A stretch of 64,000 nucleotides of DNA from Rhipidocladum racemiflorum. Taxonomy: Eukaryota > Streptophyta > Magnoliopsida > Poales > Poaceae. The notes under the pieces are model-generated. The model had not been told where the DNA came from. It saw only the letters and a program-made list of their open reading frames with translations, and ran no database searches. A program made the position numbers and the translations under genes. The stretch spans positions 50,949,712-51,013,711 of the forward strand of contig CM070576.1 in NCBI GenBank assembly GCA_036346355.1. Direction: 5' to 3'. Of the stretch, positions 57,089-64,000 are shown in pieces (positions within the stretch are counted from its first letter, which is position 1; the number at the start of each line of letters is the position of its first letter).

Positions 57089-57551
57089 GTGTAATCTATG
57101 TTATATCCATATACATAGTAATTTAAATCTAACTATTCAACATCAATCCAGACTCAAACAAAATAAAAATACTTTACCAGGTGCAAGCAATTTTTATAAA
57201 TAGATCTATAACATGGGTAAAAATTATTAAGAAGATTAGACGACCAAGATTTTCTCTTTTGTTAGAATAATGTGGGATTTTCTAGCATTTTTTCTTCTTC
57301 TTAGAATAACGTGGAAATTTCTAGCATTTTTCCCTCTTATTATTAACGTGGGGGGCTTCTAGAAGGGCCTCTTATAAATAGATCTAAGCCGTGGATGAAA
57401 ATTATTAAGGAGATTGGATGACCAAGATTTTCTTTTTTTTTAAATAATGTGGGATTTTCTAGTATTTTTTTTCTTAAATTAACGGGGGAATTTTCCTCTT
57501 AGGATTAACGTATGGACTTTTAAGAGGGCTTTAAATTAGTATATATAAAGA
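57089..57551 (-). other. 5' portion of the split Helitron
   Basis: AT-rich and non-coding, with two diverged repeats ('ataaatagatcta...aagattttct') at 57195-57260 and 57370-57440. Confidence 0.7.
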
Positions 57552-57662
57552 TAAAGATTCGGATACCGCAGATCAGCATGGGCAAGCCCTCTGTATTAAG
57601 TTGGGCTAGGTAATGTTGGGGTCACTGGATCCTATATCCTTCTGCACCGGATCCAAGAGTCC

Positions 57663-57790
57663 GACGGCAATGGAAGAACGCCAGCGACGCCTCATCGATC
57701 GCCGTGACCGATCTCCTCTCCCTTCTTCCTCACCGTCATGAGCCGCCCACCCCACGCTCGCCTCGTGCCGCGTGGCGCCGCGGCGAACCG
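57663..57790 (+). pseudogene. P450 C-terminal relic
   Basis: The frame at 57723 reads 'FFLTVMSRPPHARLVPRGAA', close to the C-terminal end of the P450 at 17040-17100 ('FFSTIMNRPLRARLVPRHAA'). One frame earlier, 57690-57718 reads 'IAVTDLLS', which also fits, so a one-base indel lies between. No haem loop is present. It looks like the last ~40 codons of a CYP89-like gene, left next to the RING gene. Confidence 0.5.
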
Positions 57791-58130
57791 AAGGTTACTA
57801 TTCCCGTACGTGCATCTGCCTGTACGCCGCAGGTGCACAATGCAGATCGAGGTGGTACGTGGCGTGTGACGAAGCACGGACGTGTCTGAATCAACTGGGA
57901 CGGTGCCTGAATTTCTTGCCGTGTCTTCGGCTGCAGGTTGCCGCCGTGCACTCCGAGTCCGTTGCGTTCCGCACATGCACGCCGAGCCCGAGACGGGTCG
58001 ACACGGAGGGTTGTCAGATTCTCTTTTCGGGCTGGATGCCGCCGGGCCGGTGTACGTTGCATAAACGGCGACTTCGTGCGTGCGGATGCGGCGCGGTGGA
58101 GAGGGACAGCCGAAGGAACACCGGTTTTGG
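57791..58130 (+). promoter_or_regulatory. Presumed promoter and 5' leader of the second RING gene
   Basis: GC-rich sequence between the P450 relic and the RING start codon. No clear TATA box. An upstream in-frame ATG at 58086 would add 15 residues. Confidence 0.35.
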
Positions 58131-58910
58131 ATGGCTACAGCCTCGCTGACGAATTATTTGCCGCGCCCGCTCGCGGTGGCGCTGAAGCACCACGTCTCGC
58201 CTTCCCCGGTGCGCGTCGTGAGGCGGGAGGACACGGGCGGCGCCGGCGCGTGCTCCCTGCGCCTGTGCTGCTCCCGGGCGACGTCCTACGGGTCCCACCA
58301 GATAGGGGGCCCGGGGCCGGAGGTCGAGTCCGAGGAGGAGGAGGCCACTGCCCACGAGAGCTCGCTCGACGGCGTCGACCCCGCCGTACTCCGCAGCCGC
58401 GACACCTGCCGCTCCGCGGTCCGCGACTTGCTGTTTGCGCTCGCGCCGACGCCCCGCGCGCTGCTCGACCCCGCCGCGGGCGACTGGTACGAACCCGCGC
58501 TCCGTTCCGCCGCCGACGAGATCGTCAGGCAGGTGAGCGCGGCAAATGATGATCCCGATGGCGAGCAGAAGCGCAGGCACGCCTTCGACATCTTCCTGTC
58601 CGTCCAGGAGAGCGTCCTGTACGTCAAGCCGGAGGCGCTGCTGCTGGCGTGCGAGGTAGCTGTCGCGGCAATGCCTTTCCAGCCAGGCTGGGCCCCGGAC
58701 ATGCGCTGCGCCGTCTGTTTGGATGGCTTGCCGGCCCCGGGTGGCGGCGCGGCCGGTGACCCCACGTTCACCCTGCCGGCCTGCGGCCACACGTTCCACC
58801 GAGGGTGCATGGCCTCGTGGTTCAAGAAGGGGAGCACCTGCCCACTGTGCCGACTTGACATGATCGGCTGCCTCGCTGACATGGAGAAGGAATTTGGAAT
58901 GGTTCGATAG
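58131..58910 (+). CDS. RING-H2 finger protein, probable soluble E3 ubiquitin ligase
   Basis: 259 residues from the ATG at 58131 (MATASLTNYL), single exon, intact. An alternative in-frame ATG at 58086 gives 274. The N-terminal part has a Cys/Ser-rich stretch, an acidic run (EVESEEEEA, about 64-72) and a helical region. No transmembrane helix is seen. A C-terminal RING-H2 finger has C193, C196, C218, H220, H223, C226, C237 and C240, with a long 21-residue first loop containing Gly/Ala and a Trp at 230. Such proteins normally bring an E2-ubiquitin to a substrate. The layout (central conserved region, C-terminal RING) resembles small grass-specific RING families, but I cannot assign a named one. 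GC-rich codon use contrasts with the surrounding repeats. Confidence 0.9.
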   Translation: MATASLTNYLPRPLAVALKHHVSPSPVRVVRREDTGGAGACSLRLCCSRATSYGSHQIGGPGPEVESEEEEATAHESSLDGVDPAVLRSRDTCRSAVRDLLFALAPTPRALLDPAAGDWYEPALRSAADEIVRQVSAANDDPDGEQKRRHAFDIFLSVQESVLYVKPEALLLACEVAVAAMPFQPGWAPDMRCAVCLDGLPAPGGGAAGDPTFTLPACGHTFHRGCMASWFKKGSTCPLCRLDMIGCLADMEKEFGMVR

Positions 58911-59145
58911 CGAAAAGCAAACGGGGACAGATTACAAACTTAACGTAGGGAATAGATAAGACACTACTGTTGTGTTGTGTGGAGTAATTCATTTGTGGAC
59001 ACCTCCGTAAACCGATCCACTAGGTATATACGGCTCATTAGCCTGGTTTAGTTCCATATATACATACTGTTTATATGGATCTCATGGTACGTAGAACTTC
59101 TCATCGATCCCACTATAAATATAGGGCTAGGCTCTAGCTTGTACA
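58911..59145 (+). other. 3' flank of the second RING gene
   Basis: AT-rich presumed 3' UTR ending at the next Copia LTR. No other gene. Confidence 0.45.
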
Positions 59146-59364
59146 TGTTAGACAACCTCGCTATTGAATAGTCCGGGGTTGCCTAATAGATCTAAAGTGG
59201 AGAACAGAAAGAAAGGGCGAGAGACACAATATGAGGAGGAACGGGTCTGCTTTATTATTCTGTATGCTCTTGTACAATGGGGTGACCCCCTGCCTCCTAT
59301 ATATAGCGGTTCTGCTTAGAGATAAGGAAGAGTCCATATAGGATACGAATCCGGTTTCCTAACA
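59146..59364 (-). repeat. 3' LTR of the second gag-less Copia copy
   Basis: 219 bp, about 95% identical by eye to the LTRs at 17842 and 24508. The adjoining CTCCCCCTTGG is the polypurine tract on the opposite strand. Confidence 0.93.
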
Positions 59365-59612
59365 CTCCCCCTTGGACTCTTCACTGCGAGATGCATATGC
59401 CCCATTAAAACTCCATAAAAACCCAGTGGAAAAAATAATTGGAGAAAGAGTACATAGCACACGCTTGCTGTGTTGCACGGATTGCCTCATCAAAAACCTT
59501 ATGTAAGAAAACTTCAATGAAAAACTTACTTAAGGAAAAGAGTACAATCCACCCAAACTTCAATGTTAATATTCAAGATTCACGTTGGGTACTCAAACTT
59601 CATGTTTGAGAT

Positions 59613-62600
59613 TTATGTATGAGTATATGAAAATTCTCCCCCTGAAATCTGCACTTCTCTAAGCCTCATCATCCCGATTCCTCTAACACATCTTTCAAAG
59701 GAAGATGCCGGGAGTGACTTAGTGAATAAATCTGCGAGATTTTCACACGACTTAGTATGCAGTATCTTTATCTCGTTCATCTTATGCAATTCATGAGCAT
59801 AAAAGAACTTGGGGTTGATATGCTTTGTGAGGTTACTCTTCACATATCCCATTTGCACTTGAGCAACACAAGCTGCATTATCTTCATAGATAATGGTGGG
59901 GGTTTGTTCCATGTTCAAACCACATGACTTCTGGATGTGATGAACCATTCTTCGAAGCCATGCACATTCTCGAGAGGCTTCATACAAGGCAATTATTTCC
60001 GAGTGGTTTGTCGACGTTGAGACAAGAGTCTGCTTAGATGACTTCCACGAAATTGCTGTTCCACCGCAAAGGAAAACATACCCAGTTTGTGACTTGCCAG
60101 TATGCGGGTCTGATAGGTACCCAGCATCGGCATAGCCAACCAAATTCAATTCATTGTTTCTTCTGTAAAACAAGCCATGGTCTTTGCTTCCTTGAAGGTA
60201 ACGGAAGATGTCCTTCACCCCTTTCCAATGCCTTTTGGTGGGTTCTGCACTGTACCGCGCTAGCAAATTCACGGCGAACGCAATGTCCGGCCTAGTGCTA
60301 TTCGCAAGGTACATGAGCGCTCCAATTGCACTCAAGTATGGGAATTCCGCTCCCAGGACTTCCTCCCCCTCTTCTTTAGGCTGTGCGGGTCTAGGTGCTG
60401 CTTGGAGTGACCTTGAGCCATTGGGGTCTTTGCGGGGTATGCCTTTTCAAAACCAAATTTCTCCAACACTTTCTGCGTGTAGGAAGATTGGTGTACCAAG
60501 ATTCCGCCTTGGACATGTTCAAGCTGCAAGCCTAAACAAAACTTGGTTTTACCCAAGTCTTTCATTTCAAATTCAGACTTCAAGTATGTGCATGCTTCTT
60601 CAATTTCTTCATCCGTCCCAATGATGTTCAAGTCATCTACATAGACGGAGATTATACAAAATCCATTCGAGGATCATTGTATAAACACACATGGACAATC
60701 TTCATTTGTTCGTGTAGCCTTTCTTGCAAAGAAAGTCACTCAAGCGATTGTACCACATTCTTCATCGTTTTCAGCCCATACAGTTGATTTCTCCAATTTC
60801 ACCTTGTATAGGTTTCTGTTTGCTCTGTCTTGGTTCGGGATAGGGATACCTTCAGTTACTTTAATATAAATCTCAGAATCCAAGTTTCCAAACAAATATT
60901 CTGTGACAAAATCCAGTAGCTTCATTATCAACTTCAATTTGAATACCATTGAGATCAAGTATCTAAAGGTAATTCTGCCCATGACCAGGAGAATAGGTTT
61001 CTTCATAATCAACCCAGGACGCGTTGAGTGAAACCTTGAGCGACAAGCCTTGCCTTATACCTTACAACTTCATTGTTTTCGTTTCTCTTGCGAACAAAAA
61101 CCCATTTGTGACCTATGGGGTTTATATGGGGAGGCGTGCGGCACACAGGCCCAAACACCTCTCTTTTGTTCAGAGAGACTAACTCTGCGGTGATTGCCTT
61201 CTTCCAATCTTCCCAATCGAGCCTTTTCTTGCACTCTGCGAGAGATGCGGGCTCGGGATCATAATTAATGATCGTGGCAATCTTCTTTGCAAAGTATGCA
61301 TCGACATTGGCTGTTGCTCTATTCATTGATTCTCCCGTTATTACAAAGTTTATGGCCATTTCATCATGGGGTGCTTTGTGCACTTCTACTTGCTCTTCAT
61401 TGCTATTTCCCATTCCAGGAGCAAGTTCCTTTAGTTTTTCTCCGCCAATGTGTGCGCACACATTATTTCCGGCGGCTTCTTCCAATGGAAGGTTCAGATC
61501 TGGAATTGCCTTTTCCACAGGCTTCTTTCGGTGCAGGTCTCAAGCGGCTCCCCTTCTTGCTTTGGGGCACTTTTGTGATTGGTGTGGTAAGTCCTCTCGC
61601 TTGATTTTCCCAGACGTCTCCGGGTACTTTGGGTTTGAGAAGCCAGATCTCCTGTTCTTTTTCTTTGAGGCCTCTGAACAGGATGAGAGATACCTTCTGT
61701 TTTCTTTGGTATTTCCACCCTCTTTGGTGCATTTCTTGCTGGTACATGCGACTTAACCACGCTCTTCAGATCACAAAAATGATTAGGCAGTTCATTTGCT
61801 AAATTCTGCAAATCAATTATCTTCTTGACTTCTTGATTTGCTTCATTAGTGCGAGGGTCATGTGCGGGGATCCCAGTGGAATGCCATATTATTTCCCGGC
61901 ATTTTTCATCCAATGGTTGATTCTCTCCCCTAATGACGGAAGCGATCCTCGTCAAAGATGCAATCGAATCGAATTTGTATGCAAGTCTCGATCATGGGTT
62001 CCAAATACGATTATGGATGCACTCTCATAACCAACGTATATCGGACTTGCGGAGAGGGCCCATTGCAGTCCATTGTGGGGTGGTATAGGTACATATACCA
62101 TACAACCAAAATTTCTAAGATGGGAAATCTTCGGGATGACCCCTTGCACTAGTTGCATAGGTGAATGGATGTTGTAGGCCGATGGTCTATAATTGATGAG
62201 TCTTCTTTGCGTGCAGGCTGCGTGTCCCCAACAAGTGTTGGGCAAGTTACAACTCTGCAAGAGCTGATGCGGCAATGAACTTAATCCTCTTTATTAGTGC
62301 TTGACTAGCCCATTTTGCGTATGGGCGTGCGATGCAGTGCTCCATGATTATTCCGTTCTTTGTGCAATAATCATCAAATGCCTTGGAAGTAAATTCCCCG
62401 GCATTGTCCATTCGAATGGACTTCACGCGATGATCAGGAAAAGCATTCTTAATTCTGATGATCTGCGAGATTAGTTTTGCGAATGCATGATTCCTTGTTG
62501 ACAGCAAACATGCATGCGACCATTTCGAGGAAGCATCAATAAGCACCATAAAGTATCGAAACGGCCCCGACAAGGGCTGAATCGGACCGCAAATATCCCC

Positions 62601-63235
62601 CTGAATGCGTTCCAGGAATGCAGGGATTTCATGTTGCACTTTCATAACAGAGGGTCTAGTTATTAATTTCCCGGTGGCACATGCATGGCACACAAAATCT
62701 TCATGATTTGGGAAATTTTTAACATTAATGCCATGATCTTGTGAGTTATTAATTATATTTCTCATCAATCTAAGACCAGGATGACCTAATCTACAATGCC
62801 ATAAAGCAAATAATTCAGAGCTTCTACAGACAGTCTTCAGAGAAGTATACACTGCGTGTGCATTGATTCTCGTGTAGTACAGCCCAGATTCATATGAGGG
62901 ACATTTTTCTAGTACCATTTTCCCATACTCCGCGTGCTTCACAATGCACAAGTGTTCTTTGCCATTTTCTTCATTGATTTCTACGTGAAACCCATTGGCG
63001 CGGATATCTTTGAAACTTAAGAGAGTGCGAGTTGATTCAGGGTACAAGAGGGCTTCTTCAATTACCAAAGTTGTACCCATTGGCAATATAATTGTGGCTC
63101 TTCCTGAGCCTATTATATGCGTATCGCTTCCTGCGATAGTCGTAATCCTTCCAGCGTTCTTCGTAATCGTCTGGAAGTATTTTGACTCTCTTAAGATGGT
63201 ATTTGTTGTGCCACTATCAACAATACATATTGATG
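59613..63235 (-). pseudogene. Copia pol of the second copy, decayed
   Basis: Same domains as at 18303-21925: protease VDSGTTNTI at about 63230, integrase (63086-62247, with 'HACATGK', GDICGP and 'RMDNAGEF'), then a connecting region with many small indels, reverse transcriptase remains with VYVDDL (frame broken near 60650), and an RNase H frame (60335-59613, 'GYADAGYLSD'). It is more damaged than the first copy in the reverse transcriptase. No gag domain is upstream. Confidence 0.92.
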
Positions 63236-64000
63236 AAAAGAAATATAATTCTAATCAGACAGTGGCAAAGTAATTCAAATATTGCTTGTAAATAAAGAAT
63301 ACTGGAATAAATAATAAATTGCAATTCTATTCATGAGAAAATATATGCTCTTCGAGAGCTTACTACACATTATGCAATTTGGTGTCTATATGAGATAATT
63401 CTAACCATTCAGGCCAATTCTTCGAAAACTCATGTTAGACAATGCCAGACCTTTGCACATTCATAAGGTTCTTCCATTAGATTACTACGTGCAATCTAAT
63501 AGGAAGTGGCTGCTAGATTCAATAAAATGCATAATTGAATTCTCATGAATTTCCAGCAAACTAAAAGAAAACAATAATTTCAAGATTCATAAATGCGGAA
63601 TTCATAAATACAAGGTTCATAACTGCAAGATTCATATATACACAGATTCATAAATATTCAGAAATACAACTACGTGCATGTAGGTGATCGGCTTCGTGCA
63701 AACGATCAGATTCATATGCACGATCGGCTTCGTGCGATCGGTTTTAACGCGGCTTCATGCGCGTGGTGCATTCAGTTCCATGCGTGTCGGCCTTCCTGGC
63801 GCGACGGTGGCCGCTTCGTGCGGCGTGCTTGAATTTCATAATAAATTATATGAAAGAAATAAATACAATGCATGGAACAGAACAATAATTGCACAATTAA
63901 TAAATTCAGAATAAACAATAATTGCATAATTCATAAATTCATAAATGCGAAAATAAATTCTCAGAAATTGCTGATATTCTAAACAAGACAATTAATGCGA

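Larger units (their letters stand above)
45122..57551 (-). mobile_element. Helitron (non-autonomous), split by a CACTA element
   Basis: On the minus strand the 5' end is TCTTTATATATACTAATT (from 57551), preceded by host A. The 3' end at 45122 is a CGTGC-GAT-GCACG hairpin, nine bases, then CTAG, followed by host T. That is the Helitron signature: 5' TC, 3' hairpin plus CTRR, insertion between A and T. Without the CACTA element (46496-57085) it is about 1.84 kb. It has no Rep/helicase. The 5' portion (57089-57551) contains two diverged copies of a ~150-bp segment ('aaaatcttggtc.tc.aatct'). Confidence 0.8.
59146..64000 (-). mobile_element. Second copy of the gag-less Copia family (minus), runs off the window
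   Basis: Its 3' LTR (59146-59364, TGTTAG..CTAACA) follows GTACA, the presumed target duplication. Internal sequence matches 17842-24722 from the polypurine tract through pol to the leader. The leader again has 'attcataa' repeats and GGCTTCGTGC words (63680-63830) and no gag. The 5' LTR lies beyond the window. Confidence 0.93.

Overview
This is a plant nuclear window, almost certainly from a grass (Poaceae). The evidence is Tourist-type MITEs with TAA target duplications, CACTA elements carrying TNP2 and Transposase_24 genes, very GC-rich single-exon RING genes in an AT-rich repeat background, and long solo LTRs. I cannot name the species. Most of the window is transposable elements, many nested, and only two genes look intact: an ATL-type RING-H2 gene (41172-42008) and a second RING-H2 gene (58131-58910).

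Layout, left half. Bases 1-1628 are the 3' part of a long LTR with small MITEs inside. From 2233 to 17118 lies one cytochrome P450 pseudogene (CYP89-like) broken by insertions whose edges can be read to the base. A 4.09-kb solo LTR sits at its start codon (TSD CCATG). A 6.44-kb Copia element follows (TSD ATCCT), itself cut in its polyprotein by a 1.57-kb solo LTR (TSD CACTC) that carries an array of short palindromes. A 145-bp Mutator-type MITE (TSD ACCCGAGGAT) and a 2.71-kb solo LTR (TSD GAGCT) complete the set. Next is a minus-strand Copia element (17842-24722, TSD ATATA) with pol but no visible gag. A second copy (59146 to the window end) has the same architecture.

Layout, middle. 24965-33500 holds a fold-back MITE, a 5'-truncated LINE tail (minus), weak PPR-like relics, a Tourist-like MITE and a Mutator (MULE) transposase pseudogene with a hAT MITE inside it (TSD TACGGGGC). 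A decayed CACTA element (33678-39571, minus-strand transposase) is split by a 2.94-kb solo LTR (TSD TGAGT). Odd tandem arrays (39640-40945) precede the first RING gene, which is followed by another hAT MITE (TSD CTCTYAAA).

Layout, right. A Helitron 5' end interrupted by a 668-bp solo LTR (TSD GCAAG) lies at 43576-44504. A second, minus-strand Helitron spans 45122-57551. It is split by a complete 10.59-kb CACTA element (46496-57085, TSD TAC) with two decayed genes: TNP2 transposase, and Transposase_24 with a Ulp1/C48 protease-like tail. That CACTA element carries its subterminal palindromic motif at both ends and again in the middle, directly upstream of the second gene. A P450 C-terminal relic and the second RING gene follow.

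The two RING proteins are expected to be E3 ubiquitin ligases, one membrane-anchored and one soluble. I see no operon-like or pathway relationship among genes here. The biology of the window is the nested transposon history, for which target duplications give an insertion order, and the regulatory repeat arrays inside the transposons.
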